Counted from the first letter of the stretch, positions 33,186 to 47,610 are shown. The stretch: DNA of 64,000 nucleotides from Lithospermum erythrorhizon (GCA_019722365.1 JADFUC010001527.1:530001-594000); one strand, 5' to 3'. A program made the numbers and translations. Notes: generated from the letters alone by a model not told the origin.

Positions 33186-36100
33186 GTTGATGTAAAGTTT
33201 TGCACATTGTCCTCTTTTATTTACATACAGGCTTGCTTTACTAGGTTCCTATGCACTCCTTAGGCTACTATCTGCGTGAACTACTGATAGATTATTTAGG
33301 AATCTATATTCCAAGTTTCCAACTGCAGGCATTCCTTTGTATTTCTCAGTACCTTTATCTCATTATATATACTCTTGAAGTGAATATATTAAAGAGTAAT
33401 ATAGGTTATCTTACCAGAGTTTTGATGAAATGTGTAATGTTCAAGTAGACTTGAGAATCTAAACTAATTACAATTAGAAGCTTATATGGATTGCATTCTA
33501 AGATGGTGTAACAATTAAACTAAAGATTTATGATGTAGGGGCATAAATAAATTATTGTAAGATGATTTGTAAAAACACTGTTGTGTTCCAAAAGTCACCC
33601 TTTTAAATGTCGGCTCCTGACACACGGAAGTTATAAACCTGACAGGGGCCCAATACTCCCTTAACGGGCCATCCCGCCTTAGTTTGCTAAGAGCTGTCCG
33701 TCAATGCTTAATTTGCCTGGAAGTTCTTTTGTTAGATATGGCATTCTCAATCTTGAATCGGCCCAGTTATCCTGGCCTGCTTAAGGCCCATAAAATGTTC
33801 CAGCTCATTTATAAATTCGTAATATTTAACTTTTAGTTTTCAATTGACATCTCAATAAAAAAATGAAAAGAGTGTTTAGATGTAAAAATTGTATGAGATC
33901 AACAAACACAAGGCTTTAACACACTTTAGCTTAGACCATCGTTCTTTTTTTTGGCTATTGGGTAAAGGGCTTGAACTTTTTATGAGTGGAGTTCCTTTAA
34001 TATATTTTTTTTCATTTTTGGGATATACTTGTTATTCCGATTTTAAAATTTTAAGAAATTTCAATTATTCAAATATTTAATATGAGACATTATTAAACTT
34101 TTTAGTTAAATTACTTAATTTAATTGTGTTTAAAATAATGAGTTAACTTGTAATTAAATTGAGATGACGATAAAAATATCAACAGAAGTTCCCGATTTAG
34201 TGTAATTACCAAACAAAAATGATTGCTTATTCATATCAAGATTCAAAAGTAAAGATTTTCCCTTGTCTTAAGGAAGACAGTGAGGGGACGAAGAGGATTA
34301 TACGTTGCATCCACATGTTTAACAGTCCAAGTGCTCCACTAAACGATGAGATTAGGTTAGAAATATCAACCTAAAGTAACTGGAAGATAAAAACATCCCA
34401 TAAAGCATCACTTATTTTTCATTTTATCCTCAAACTATTATCTTTTCTAACTGTGCCTCTAAAAGTATCATTCCTTTTCAAATTGCTCCCCGATTCTTTT
34501 TGAAAAGATAAAAATACTCCCTCAAATGAATTATTCTTCTTCTTCAAACTAAACCTGTTTCACTCAACAATTAACCCACCACCACTGATGCCTGATAAGA
34601 ATTTCACCATTGTTATCCCCCATAAGGCTTGTGGAAAAGTGGATAAATTAAATGGAATGGTAGTATGGGCGGAGCATTAAAATGATTGTGAGTACATGTA
34701 TCAGTGGAAATAACATGACTTTGGGAGTTCTATGAGCTTAGCTTTCAATAGCTCATCAAACATTAAGGGAACATTAGACTCAAGGAAAGGATAGTCCTTT
34801 TCTTATATCTCTTGGGAATGTAGACGCTTTTCCCCATCGCCCCTCATCTCGACCTTCTTAGTTCTGAAGGAGAACTTGGTTGTTTTAAGTCACAAATATT
34901 ATGATTTTCTTTCTCGAGCTGGAAGCTTTGGCTTTGGCTCTTATGATGGCCTCTTCAATAAGAGGCTGTGGAATGAGTGGACGCCCTTTGTTGCACTAAC
35001 GCTAGCTCCATGTCGTGAGCGCCCACGCTACAAATGCTTCAAGGTTCTCAAAGTATTTCAGAATGCATCAAGGGTCCTCTAGCTGTGTGGCTTTTAGAGA
35101 AGAATACGCCGATGGATGATGACTCATGAGCTCATCTTTGTATTTCAAGTTCGACTTCCATCGGTTGATAAAGCTTGTAAGCAGCTCTTCTTTCTATTTT
35201 TGTAGCAGCTAGCTTCATCATGCTAATCGCCCTTCTTTGTAATCGAAGAAGCTATTGAGAAACTGCTTCACCGAGCCCAACTCGGCTTATGGTGCTCGGC
35301 TCCAAGTCACAGAAGAAGCCGAATGATTTTCTTTAAGAGAACAACTGCTTAACCATTTCATCCCTTGGGCCCCAAAGATTGGCTGCAAGTCTCAACAAAG
35401 TTGACCATATGTTATTTGGGGGCTCCTGCCCATCGGGTTGTCGGAACTGAGGCCGATGCCTTTCGGGCATTCAAATTTAGTCTATATTTGGAGTGTAGGT
35501 TTTTAGTAGTATATGGCGCACTCTGATTCTATGACTTCTATTACCCTTAAAAGATATATCTTTCAAATTTCAGGTTTCGCTGGAATTCATCCTACTCCAT
35601 CGAAATGAGAAGTTTCTACTATATTCCTGCTGATCCGTATGGCGAAACCTGGCGATCATGAGAATGGGATGGTGACGTCCATCTCCCTATTTGTAGGTCA
35701 TCGCACTTTTTGTTTAGAGCGGCTTCGCCGCTTGGGTTTTATGTTTCGATTTATCTTTCCTAAATATCTCGAGCCATGTAGGTCATCTCGTGCTGCATCT
35801 TTTTGCAATTAAGCTTTTAATGAGTTTAGTGGCAACCATCCGCCTTTCAGGAGGTGATACTGGTCATCACGTCGGGTATTTCAGGTAATCAAGTAGAGCT
35901 CTGTACGAGCCGCACTCCAATCGCATCCGTAGTTGGTGCATCGCGATCACCATTGAATCGCTTGGGCTCTTCCGACTTGTTCGTCAAGTCCCTCGCATAT
36001 GTTTCTGAAGGTTCTTCAACTTCGCACTTCGCACCGCATTCGCCCGGCTGCTTCTCTTGTTGCGACTTGCTCGCTCTTGAGCTCCCTGCAAAATATTAGC

Positions 36101-37959
36101 CGTAGATTTCAAATAGGTCACGAGGACGCCCCTAATCGGTCCATGTATTTAACGTATCACAGGCGACTTTCTCCGTAGTGCATCTCGATATACGGAGCAG
36201 GTGAGTCGTATAGTCCATTTGAAAATATCTCGTTCTCAACAATAACGGCGGTAGTCGGGATAGTCCCAAAAGACGGCCACAGACCGTAGAATTAAAGAAG
36301 AATTTTTATTATTTATTCAGGTGGGTACAAAATAAAACCCATCAGAGGGAAAAATTCTACAGAAATGTGTTTTATCAAATCGAAGAGACTGAATCATTCC
36401 AAAACTATGATCCCTAAGTGTTTAATAATATTTGGGAAGCTTCGATGACTTAGCGACTCGACGGTCTGAGGATGAAGCCCCAGCTACTCCGGTTTCGAAT
36501 GGAGGTTTACTTCGATTGATTTGGGATAGAGTTTACATGAAATGATACGTGTACAGTCTTGTTTTGATTTATAATTTACCCTGATTTTGAAGAAGGTCCG
36601 TTTTAGAGCCTTAGAAAAGACTGTCGGAAGGCGCCGACTCGATCTTAAGTTCGACTTGATCTCCGCTATATCGATCGGATGGACTCATCACAGAATGCAT
36701 CGCAGCGCCGCTTCACCTCATGCTGACTCGATTACGCCCAAGGACCGTAATAGATAAGCTACTTTTTCATTTAAGACTATATTATTTTCAGCTGGGACTT
36801 GATTCTGAGTAGAACTCCGAGCTCTTAAGCCATGTAAGTTGGTGATAACAGTTATTGAAGCTAATAATGCTTCAGATTACGCCTTAGCAGTTTGTTGCAG
36901 AGAGTGGGACTTTAGTAAATTCTAGCCTCACTTGGATTTGACAAAAGCTTAAAGAATAGATATGAAGTTGTTTAGCATGTTGGAAATCAACAGAAATGAT
37001 TCCTTTATCAGGTCCGTACAATTATGATATCAATTACTTACCGGTTGGTTAAATGTGATTACCGAACTTAGCTGCTCACCTTAGTAATGGTATATTACTA
37101 AAAGGGTTCTCATGATAATTTAAGTGGGGTTATGAGCTTTATTGTTAGATCTTTACTATTAATTGTTATACAATAGTAATTGGTCACTATTATTATTATA
37201 CAACTTACTATTATCTTGTTTTCTTAAGGCCACACACACATACAACGATATTCGAATAATATTTCATGAATGAAATTAAACTAGAATTGTATATCAGAAA
37301 TGTATTTCAATATTTATATATTTGTCAAATATATGTCGATGAACATCAATTGGTTAAACTTTCAAGTTTAATCACCAGCTAAATCGGCATCTATTTAATG
37401 TTAGATAAAAGATTGGTTAGTTTGATTGCAGATTTTTAACTGACTATTAGTTAATTAAAATAGAACAACTCCAATAAAGAAGTCAATATTTAATTGGGAG
37501 GCTCATAACGGTCTAATTAAGCAACGAATGCTTAACGAGTGAATTTTGGGGACTTGGTATTTAAGGGATTAGGTTTTTCATGACATTAGAATCACAAAAA
37601 CCTCCACCTCCTCTCAAGAAACCGCCTCCCTCGGGAGAAATGGAAGAATTTTTCTTCCACCTCATTTCATTCTCAAACTCTTCTGGCCAGCTCAAGTTCT
37701 CGGTCTGCTTCCCTCTCTGCTGTAATCTAGAGGGACATCTTTTTCGAAGTCAACAAGCATCGAGAGGACCAAGTGGGCCAGTTTGTGCACTCTGTGATTT
37801 GGGTTCACTCAAGCTCCGCCAGAATGTAAGAATTCTCGCATTCATACATTTGCATTTTATGTTTAGACAATTTATATTTATTTTGAGAACTGATGTATGA
37901 ATTGGTGTTCATCACGATTAAATCTCATACTAGATTATAACACAGCCGGGCACCATCCC
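33186..37959. other. No gene seen; probable decayed transposable elements
   Basis: From 33.2 to 34.8 kb the DNA is AT-rich. From about 34.8 to 36.8 kb it is less AT-rich, with short frames in several phases (34876-35082, 35854-36099) that match no domain I recognise. At 37.5-37.9 kb a 106-codon frame has a TATTTAAG upstream and a C/T-rich start, like a retroelement leader. No reverse transcriptase, integrase or transposase motif was found. Confidence 0.35.
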
Positions 37960-38220
37960 GATTCTAACCAAGCCCTCAGATAATTTCGGCCACCCGACCT
38001 GAATCTGCCCAAAGAACCGACTGAACTCTGCCTCAAAAGAACCCGACTCCAACCCGTCTCCACATATCCCGACTCCAACCAACCCGACTCTTATCCGGTT
38101 TCCATATCCCTGATCGAAACCCGACTCCATATAACCGACTCCGAACCAACTCCATGTATCCCGACTCCATATAACCCGACTCCACATAGAACCGACTCAA
38201 ACCCGTCTCCATTCCCTATA
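37960..38220. repeat. CCCGACTCC-type minisatellite
   Basis: More than a dozen degenerate copies of (A)CCCGACTCC(A), with variable 6-15-base spacers such as ATATAA, TCCATAT and AACCA. The result is a long but meaningless open frame on the minus strand. Confidence 0.75.
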
Positions 38221-41200
38221 AATACAATCCTCGATTTAAATCGAGTTCTAATTCGAAGTGTAAAAAATTCAAAGTCTTATCTCCAACCCGCTCCATCCCC
38301 GATCACTGCCTCGTGATTTTTTTTTTAAAAGCAGTTCTGCTATTAGAGAATAGTGAAAGAACAGGGCCGCAACACCACAAAAACCCATCCAAATCATAAA
38401 AATAAATATCAAAAAGATTCAATTCATCCAACTCTCATACAAAACAATATAAAAAACATCAAAGATTCAAACATAAAAATATAAATAACATGTAACAAAA
38501 TACATATTAAAACATCATATTCATATATAAACATCAAACATTAATTCATATAAACATCAAATGTATTAAAATGATTCTATTCATATATAAACATCAAACG
38601 AGAATTTATATAAAACATCAAACATTCAACCTAAAATTAAAAAAAGTGAATAAAAGTATTAATAATTACCTCTTGCAAGTCACCTACAAAATAAAAATCA
38701 AATTTAATGTTAGTAGATGAAGAAAAATTTGAGGAAATAAATAAATAGCAAAATAAAGATGATATTATGTTGTGGGTTTAGGAAAAAAATTGTCGAATGA
38801 TGAGATACGTGAGATATATATAGAAAACGAGACTCGAACTCGTCTCCATCCCGGCCTCCATTTGAAAGAGTTTTTTGAATTTCACCTGGGTATAGAAAAT
38901 GGGAAAGAGAATTAAAACTGCCTCTATCCTGAATTTTATAAGATTGCCTCTATTCTGTGATTAGTATGGGGGAATTTATTTCAAGCCCGCCTCCATCCCT
39001 CGCCTCTTTCCCCACTCTATAGTCGATTATGGTGTGAAAAAAGGTACAGCTTTTGGGTAAAACCAAACTCCTCATTATGTTCATTAACATAAGAAAACAA
39101 TAAATACAAAATACACTCATCATTATACCGCTATATATATTTCAACAATATGAAGTTTTAACACAAAAAGCCGTAATTGATTTATATGAAAAACTTTGTA
39201 ACTTGTAATATTGATTATTAATTGTCTTTCTCCTAGAGTTAGTCTTCTCTACTCAATGCCGGGCCTAACTGTGATGGCCCCACCCCAGAATCAACCATCT
39301 ACAGACGAATAATGCCTTCAACGCCATGGTAGAGGTTGAAGGTCTTCTCAGAGGATCTTCAAGATCCGTTCTAAACATCCACATTTGCATACGAGTCCAA
39401 CCCGACCCGACCTCGCTCTCGATTTCATCGCGACACACCACCGCCTCATGATCTCCACTGGATAACGGAGTTAGTGAGCATTGTTGTGCCTGGATGCAGG
39501 GATAAACGAATATTCCTTAGAACCCTCTCGCTAGGGCAGTTTGATTTCAACTATTCCCATTTCTTCTGGACGACTTCTACATCCACTGTGGTTAAAGTGG
39601 TCAAACCATAAACATTTGGGGTGAGGACTTATTCGTGAATCACCGTGCCCTCGCATCTAATAACCTTTAAATTCCTCTCAAGACAATCTATAGTATCAAT
39701 ATGTCTACTATCTCGCAGTATTTAACCCTGACACAAACACCGCTATCAGAAGTGCTCTTATTACCATCGCCCCGCCCCTCGATATCAAAATAGTACCCGT
39801 CACGTAGCACTTTATACCTTTTGATTTCCGCTGGACCTAAATGAAAATAATTCTCAAGTGTCCGTGGGTGTGTCCATATTAGGTCCGCATATACTTTTGA
39901 AAGCCTCCGCTGTAATTTATTAAAGTACGCTTACGACTTTATCACCACCGTGACGGATTGAACCCCATCAGTTAATCACGGTGACACTTAAACAAAATGT
40001 TATAATGCTTAGTTAAGTGACATCACATAAGAAATTGATTAATTGAAATGGTAACATATGATCATCAAGAGTTTCTTAGCGTACTTCAAAAGGGGATAGA
40101 AGAATATACATGAAAGAAGCATTGTGATGGGGCTTCTTCCATTCGAGCATTCTATGCTTCGAATTTCACAAACGTGCCACGCCCCCTGCAACGTAAACAA
40201 TGGCAAACGAGTTGGCCATCCGCATCCGGCTCAGTGGCGATCGGCCTTTGGTCGATGGTTTGGTTTCTAACCCTTCCTAAGTACATTGAATAAAGTTTGA
40301 AACCCTCTTGACCTCAAATATGGAGGAGATGGAGAAAAAACAGAATCGTATGGAAAATACAATAGTGGAAAAACTTTAATGACTCTCGAAGCGGTACATC
40401 CATCTATACTCGCACGGACCTCCATTTAAAGCTTCAGAGCCAAACATTGGGTAGGTTCCATTACATCAAAAAATGAAGCGTGGGAATATCTTTCCATCTT
40501 ACAATTATTCAAACAATATTACGCCATACCCAATAATCGCCCACATTTAGAGTCAAGGCCGATATATCGAGAAAGAAATACCACTATGTGATTGTTTCCA
40601 TACGGGATCGGGGCGCGAGACGACTGAATACACAGAAGCAATCGCTGGACAATAATACAACATCACACTTTTTAATCCGCTAAAGTTCACATTTCGCACA
40701 TCTGCAATGTTCAACAGATCCATCGGGTAATTGCAGACGGGACAACCATTTCCCTGAATCTTCGTCAAGACGGGGTTCAGCATAAGCTCCATTTGGCTGA
40801 TGCTTCCTCCACCAACATCCCGCATATGCAACTCGGGTCTCAACAATGAGCTCGAATGTCAAGCCTCGATCGCTTCATTATCTTTTCGCCTTCCTGTGAA
40901 CATCCATTACAAGATGTAATAAATTTTCACCATTGTTCTTTTCCGTGGTGCATGGTCGATGTTGTGGTTCGATTTTTGTGCCGCTAATAACTCAACTCCA
41001 AAATATACTTTTCTTACACCAATACAATAAGATTATACCCGCGATCTATGGTCCATTATTTACCTTTACCGAAGACATCAGATCCAACCCACACACATCC
41101 GCAAATATATCGCCCATCAAGTCGCTCGCTCTAGCAAGTGCTAGATAAGTGTCCCTTCATAAAGGCATTTTTTTGGTATCTTAAAAGGGATGTCCTATAG

Positions 41201-42420
41201 CAAGAAAGCGACGGTGGCAATCGAACTAACACGTTTTCGACCTTCTCTTAGCTTTATAAGGGTCCTTTCTTAAGGTATTTAGATTCTGGGAACTTAGAAT
41301 CAAAACCTAGAATTTCAACAGTGCAAGCTATGAACAATCAAAAGTGCTTTTTAGCTTATTTTGAATATTTCAAGCCGGCTGCAGATTTCCAGATCAGATT
41401 CTCATTGTATTTTAACTTGAGGAATTACCTGCTTGTGCAAGCATTCCACCTAGCGCTCTATTTTAGTCATTCTGTGAGGTATTTTCCAGAATTTAAAGCA
41501 AGTGTTTTTGCTCCATGGCTTAAAGATTTAATAGATTGCATGCCTCGCATTTTCTCAAGTGTTTTCTATGAGTATTTTAGTTGATGAGAATAGGATGTGG
41601 AATTTCTCAAATATGGGGGTATGAGGCTTTAGCTTCTTTGCATACTTACTGACTCTGCTGGTTTGATTTCAAAGGACTTCCATCTTAACCGGTCAATTTT
41701 GAAACAAAGATTCAACCATTTGATATTTAGGAATTAATTTCCCTCCAAGAAATCAAAATAGACACCTATTTTGATCAAGAAGGTTTCAGAGGCTAAGTCA
41801 AATGCATTATTATCAATTTCTGACCTTTGGAGTCTTTGATTTTGAACCATATAACTTTTGGAATTCTTATTTCGAACCCCGAAACCGCATCTTTCATTTA
41901 GTCTTTACCGATTTAATTAGATAAAATTAGGATGAACTTCAAACTTTAAATTTAATGCACATTTAATCTGTGAGTTTATTTTCCTCGGAAACCTTGCTCT
42001 CATAATGAGGTTTCTTATGATGAATCTTTGCGCCTCGATCGAGAACCCTAGTCAATGTATTATTTTTTATTAATCGATTAAATTAATTGGATTAAATCAG
42101 ATTAATCATTTTTAATTTATTTTTTAATTAAATTTTCATTGCTCACTATCTCCAAATTATCTCCTAAGGGTGGCTCCAGCTGGCCTGGGTTGATCCGCAG
42201 GGCTAGTGAGTACTTGAGTTAACTGGATCGGGACCTCGGGGTGCAACGCCATATGGCTACTGTAAGACTTTAAACAGCGAATCATATGTGATACTGACCA
42301 ACTGAGATGGAGTACGCTTCAGAGACTTTGTATTGCTCATGAGCTGTATCAAGGAGTAGCTTAGATGCTTATTTATTGTGATCATTCTGGGCATGATTCA
42401 AACTCTCCCTTTATAACTAT

Positions 42421-42451
<31 letters not shown>

Positions 42452-42950
42452 CGAAAGAGTATATGGTATGTATCGAGAAGTACTGTTCTGGAGTCAATTT
42501 TTTATTTCAATTTTTTGTGGTCCTGAATTGCAAAAAATTAGTATGAAAAATGACTAATTGAGTTTATTTGGAATTAAAGTAGAAGTTGTAATTCCTATTG
42601 ATATAGTGAATCACACGACACGATAATCAATTGGTCTGATATATTTTTTGGAAGTCATTATCGGATATGTTGATGAAATCCTCACTTTAACTTGTCTATA
42701 ATCATTTACCGAAATCATGACATAACCCATCAAATTAAGGTATTAAACAAACATTATTAGAATTTTACTTTGGACATGTCCCGTCTAGATTTATATATAG
42801 ATATCTCAATCTTATACTCTTATTATAAAGTAATTGATGAGCAAGTTTGAATATTGGGGTGGTATTTGATAATAAAAATAATTAGAAAAAATAATTTTAT
42901 TAAATTACGAAATTTTATGTAATGTTTAAAAATAATCTTATACTCTTATG
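38221..42950. other. No gene seen; mixed repeat DNA
   Basis: 38.3-38.75 kb has repeated ATATAAACATCAAA-type phrases. Near 38.83-39.02 kb there are repeated CTCCATCCC/GCCTCCATCCC phrases of the kind seen in non-autonomous transposon ends. 39.2-41.2 kb is less AT-rich with short frames on both strands (for example 40553-40862, minus) that match no family I know. 42.4 kb has an A-rich AAAAATAAAAAATAAAA tract. Confidence 0.35.
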
Positions 42951-43006
42951 TAATGTTTAAATCTATACATAAGATATCTCAATCTTATGTATAGATTTAA
43001 ACATTA
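42951..43006. repeat. Perfect 24-bp inverted repeat (hairpin)
   Basis: The arm 42951-42974 (starts TAATGTTTAAATC, ends CATAAGA) is repeated exactly in reverse complement at 42983-43006, with an 8-base loop TATCTCAA. The related phrase ATAGATATCTCAATCTTAT occurs at about 42799. GAAAAAATAATT and AAATTTTAT blocks occur on both sides, so the hairpin sits in a locally rearranged stretch. Confidence 0.9.
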
Positions 43007-46000
43007 GGAAATTTTATTAAATTAGAAAAAATAATTATGATCCCAATTGATGAGTTTTTCAGTTATAAGGCAAAACACATAAATTATCCTGATTGGAAAG
43101 GAATAATGTGAGATAGGTGTTGATATAGCTTCAATTTTACACGTTGTAATTGTGGTAATATATATCTATACTAATCATCTAGTCCATTTTTAGCATGAAA
43201 TTATACGATGTTTGTTTGCTAAAAGAAAAAAGATGAGCGAACTATAGTATATCATGCTTTATATATACGGAGTATGTAGTATAATGTACATTACTTGAGT
43301 ACTTCTTTAGTGAGTGATAGAGGAACAACCAATTGATTTGAAGATGAGTAGTGCTTATGATTATTAATATATAATAGTATCAAGATAAAGATATATAGAC
43401 AAATAAATAGGTCATTGTCTGCGATATGCCAACACCACAGCTGATGTTAGCAAGTTAGTTCGCCCTATCAAACTTTGTTGTACAACTGTAAAGAAACTTC
43501 ATTATAAAAAAGTCGCCCAACTTGGTCGCCAATCGATTAATAAGGTGAAATTTCATCCAATTGTATTTATTAATCCCTTTCATATTAATTTTTATATTTC
43601 GAAACGAAACTTTAATAGATTATTTTTAAAAAAATCGATTCTTATTATTACATGAATCTGTACTCGAAATCTTATCATTACGAAAATTTTGATAATTTAA
43701 TTTCTTATGTTGGAGGAAAGTGAGAGTTTGTATTCCTAATTAGGTGTGTACAATGTGATATCATAGTCTAATCAATGAAAGAATATGAAAATGATTCCAT
43801 CATTGAAAATCAGTAAAATCATAATGTCTCCATTTCGTAATTTTAGTGGAACTGACTGCGCTCATATTAGTACGTAACTTATTTAGGTAAACCTCACTGC
43901 TGGATGGATTGGTTTCTTGTTTGTTTCCTTAGCTTACTTTATTTAGATATTCTAAGTGCATTCCATATGATGTGCCATTGTGCCCCATAAGACTTATGAG
44001 TCTTACAGTATAAAATATAGTTGTATACATAATACTCCGTAGTTCATTTATTTGGAAAACAATTTTAAGTAGCAATTTAGTTCATTTAAATTATAACATA
44101 ACAATAGATAAGACCAGAGAACTTTACTTTTTCTATCTTAAATTTAAAACCGATATTTAAACTTTAAATCTCTATCCTTATTATAAGTTTTAATACAGTA
44201 TATATTATATATAGGAGTATATTATAACCTATACATTAACCCGGCCTCGGTCTCTTTCACTCCCTTCCTGAGAGAACCCATACTGCTGGTAACAGCAATG
44301 ATGGCAATTCCCTCTTGCTTGAAAGCAGGGACAGGGTGGGAGTGGTTCTTAAATTTTCTAGACAGTGAAAATTTATTAAAAAATAATTATTAATCGAATT
44401 AATTAAATCGAGCTACTGGGAGAAGCCACGGCATAGGTTCCTCGATCGAACTCAAAATTTGAATGTAAACCCCATGGCCAGTGTATTCCCTGAACAGTTC
44501 TTAAAATTAATCAAGTAAATTAGATGGAGTAATTAATTTAACTTAATTTTAAACTCAAAATTAGGGATCCTTTAAATTATGGATTTTAATAACAAATCGA
44601 AATAGAAAACAAAATAAAAATGTATTTCTAACAAACTAACTCAAAACGACGATTCGATAAAAAAATTGGTGATAATTTCATGGCAAACTTATCTGTAAAA
44701 TTAAAATGTGGAAAAATTTAAATTTGTGGGTTTCTCCAAATCCAAATATTAAAGATATTTTTATTTAATCTTAAAGCTTTATTCCCTGATTGGTTCTAAA
44801 TTAATTCCGTGAATGATTTTCCATCCACCGAAATTAAATTACAACTTCAATTGCAACACATTCAAAGCCTGTGTCATAGCAACACCCCTCTCATATTTCG
44901 AATGATTATGAAGATTCGAGTCTAAATATACAAAAAATGATTTGGTAAAGATAGACAATTCTCCAAATTTTCTAAAGTTAAATTTTTAACCCAAGGAAGA
45001 TAAACAATTTCACTTTCGTGGCTTGAAACATCTCCGTATAGCTCTAAAAATAGACGCATGAAATTAAGAGATTACCACAATGTAAACGCACAATTTCAAC
45101 ATGTAAAGAAAAATCGATAGCACTGACATGCATCTCCCAGAACGCTCGGTATTACAGAATAAGCAAAAGACTATTATTTATAAATCTGCACGAACACTCA
45201 AACACATCTCATGGATTCATCAAGTTCAAATGTAGGAAATAGACTAAATATTCCATCCATATAACTGGAGTCCAAAGTAGAAACATTGGGGCCTCTTTAT
45301 TTACTAATTTGATTATCACCGGGGCCGCGGAGTTACTCAAACCTCACAGCATTTGGATGATTACTATAAAGAACAAGCCATAAGTGTCATTAGAGGCTGC
45401 TAAGTGATGAATTGCTCAAAAGCCTTAAATCAAGAGCACAGGCCAACCACTAAGTCCAACCTCACAAGAATGTTCACAAGATGTTGTTAAGTCACAAGAT
45501 TACTCAATAACTACTTGTCATCACTCCACACGCCAAGCTTCGAGTCTATCCCAAATCAAGCCTCATCAAAGACAAAGTAGCACAAACCACTAAGTCCCAC
45601 CATAAAGCAAGTTCCACCAGCTGAAATAAGTTAAAACTCAAATCCCATACTCCAGAAGACACTTACAGATATCCATCACTAAATATAGACCGAGACGTTT
45701 CCAAGGATTGCCCATACAACCAACACGGAATAGATGTTTATATACATCTTAAAGTTCTGACCATATCCAAGCCCGGCATCAGCCCAAAGCTCCATCACTT
45801 AATTGTGACAAGCATCCGTACCATAGAGCCCTATCCAAATCCAACCCAAATCAAGCCAACTGCTCTGAACATACTGCCCCATTACACTGCTCTGCTCAAA
45901 GATGTCGACATCCACAAATCATAGCAAGTCATGGAGATTATAGTTTGGTCAATGACTCCTTTTCATTTGATAAACACGTGACACCGAAGGACATCTTCTT

Positions 46001-46185
46001 TAAAGAATTTGTATTTTATACCCTTTCTGTCACTTATATAAAATTCTTCTTTTGGTATTGTATTTTTATTTTTTGTTTATTGATTTCATGTTATTTGTTC
46101 ATAAAAGGTGACAAATTTCATGTCCGTATAGAAAAAAAATTAAGAAACATATTTAAAAGTTTGCATATCAGATTGATATTTAATA
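43007..46185. other. No gene seen
   Basis: AT-rich, except for a less AT-rich 45.1-45.93 kb part without a convincing frame. ATACGGAGTA (about 43266) and ATACTCCGTA (about 44032) look like isolated MITE-end motifs. Confidence 0.35.
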
Positions 46186-46387
46186 CTTCTTCCATTCCAA
46201 AGAATGACATCATTTAGATAAAAAGTGTGGATATAGAATAGAAAGTTTTATATTAAGATTAGAAAAGCTATATTTGAATTGTAAAAACCATATTAAACAT
46301 TAAAAATGGTATTAAAAATGCCAACAATCAACTATTATGAAAAATTAATTTTTTTCTAAATGATTATCTATTTTGAGAGGGAAGGAG
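46186..46387. mobile_element. Stowaway-like MITE, second family
   Basis: Ends CTTCTTCCATTCCAAAGAAT and ATCTATTTTGAGAGGGAAGGAG are imperfect inverted repeats, with TA at 46184-46185 and 46388-46389. About 202 bp, AT-rich and non-coding. The interior differs from the family at 15.1, 18.9 and 49.8 kb. Confidence 0.6.
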
Positions 46388-46989
46388 TATTTTATTATTT
46401 AACCTCTACGTACACTCAAGAAATCATGGTAACATGGTATATTATTCTGTAATCTTATCTAGCTAGTATGCAAGCAAGAAAGCCGATTAAATAGCTTGGG
46501 GTGAAGGTTTTGATATAGTGATTAAATACTTATAAAAATATATGTTTGGAGTTCAAATGAACATCATCATTAATTTTTTTTTTATTTATAAAACCACTAA
46601 ATAACTTTAAAGAAAGAGGAAGGACTGAGAAGTTTTTTATTATTTTACTACTTTAATTAGTATTTAAATGGGGAAATAAGTACTTACAGTACCCAACAAA
46701 CACTTGGCTTAGCTTACATAAGAAGTCGATCGATGACCAAAGAAAGATACATCAAAGATGATGAACTAACAAATGTGTCAAATCAAAGGAATCCTGTGTT
46801 GAGTGTCAACATCATATAGACAAGGTGGACTATTGGAAAGGGACTCTACTTACCTCTCATGTATATCATACGACAACAAAAAAAAAACTAACACCTTCAA
46901 TTTATTAACATACAAATCAAAACACTTCTCTTTTCGTTTTTATTTCCCCTTTTTAATTAATGTTGAATTTGTTTCTTAAATAAAAAATC

Positions 46990-47300
46990 TATATATACAT
47001 TAAAAGATTTAGCTGCTTTTTAAAGTTTTCCCTTTTCGAATCTGACAATAAAATACCCTTAATGGCTAAGATAATCAGATTGATAAATTTTAATTAAAAT
47101 AAAAGTTAATTAAGCAACATAAATCATATAATATAGGATTTTACATACAAATAAAATTATTTTACTTTAGGATTCTATTTTATCTATATATGTTATTAAT
47201 CAAACATAATTAATGTAACATTAAATTATACAAGGTGACAGCTTAAACATAATAGCATACACACTTTTGCTCGGATGACTACATAAGCACCACTATTTAA
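46990..47300 (+). mobile_element. Helitron-like AT-rich repeat, copy 2
   Basis: TCTATATATACATTAAAAGA, then AAAATACCCTTAATGG, TTTTAATTAAA, ATAATATAGGATTTTACATAC and AAAATTATTTTACTTTAGGA follow the order of copy 1 at 21967. The tail ATACAAGGTGACAGCTTAAACAT is shared with the next copy. No clear 3' end. Confidence 0.4.
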
Positions 47301-47339
47301 ATTTAAAGTTATATATAAGCATTTAGCTTGCTTGCATTT

Positions 47340-47610
47340 CTTCTTTTTTGATCCATAGTAAAATATTCCCTACATAAATACACAATTTAATACTTTTTTA
47401 CAAATTTTAATTAAACCAAAGACTTCAACACAACCATATAATATAGAAACCATAATTTAAACAAAATTATTTTACTCTTTGTGACCTTTATTTTGATTCT
47501 ATACATAATTACCAGAATATTAAATTTATACAAAGTGACATCTTAAACATATACACTTTTATTCAATTTAATTATATAAGCTAACTAATATTTTAAAGTT
47601 GTTTTACGTG
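47340..47610 (+). mobile_element. Helitron-like AT-rich repeat, copy 3, in tandem with copy 2
   Basis: Shares TTTTAATTAAA, ATATAATATAGAAACCATAA, AAAATTATTTTACT and ATACAAAGTGACATCTTAAACAT with 46990-47300, shifted by about 310-350 bases. It is a diverged tandem duplicate missing the start. Confidence 0.4.

Noticed and set aside
37930..38187. 85-codon Trp/Gly/Ser-rich minus-strand frame
   Set aside because: Pure translation of the CCCGACTCC minisatellite.
40553..40862. Overlapping 97- and 60-codon minus-strand frames with several cysteines
   Set aside because: The Cys spacing suggested a zinc finger or transposase, but no complete motif or flanking domain could be found in any frame.
42357..42404. 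tRNA-like TAGCTTAGATG and GATTCAAACTC boxes followed by an A-rich tract
   Set aside because: Spacing suits a pol III promoter, but no cloverleaf can be folded and the A-tract lies too close for a SINE body. It is probably coincidence.
45945..46217. 90-codon hydrophobic plus-strand frame
   Set aside because: Phe/Ile-rich translation of AT-rich DNA running into a MITE, with no family match.
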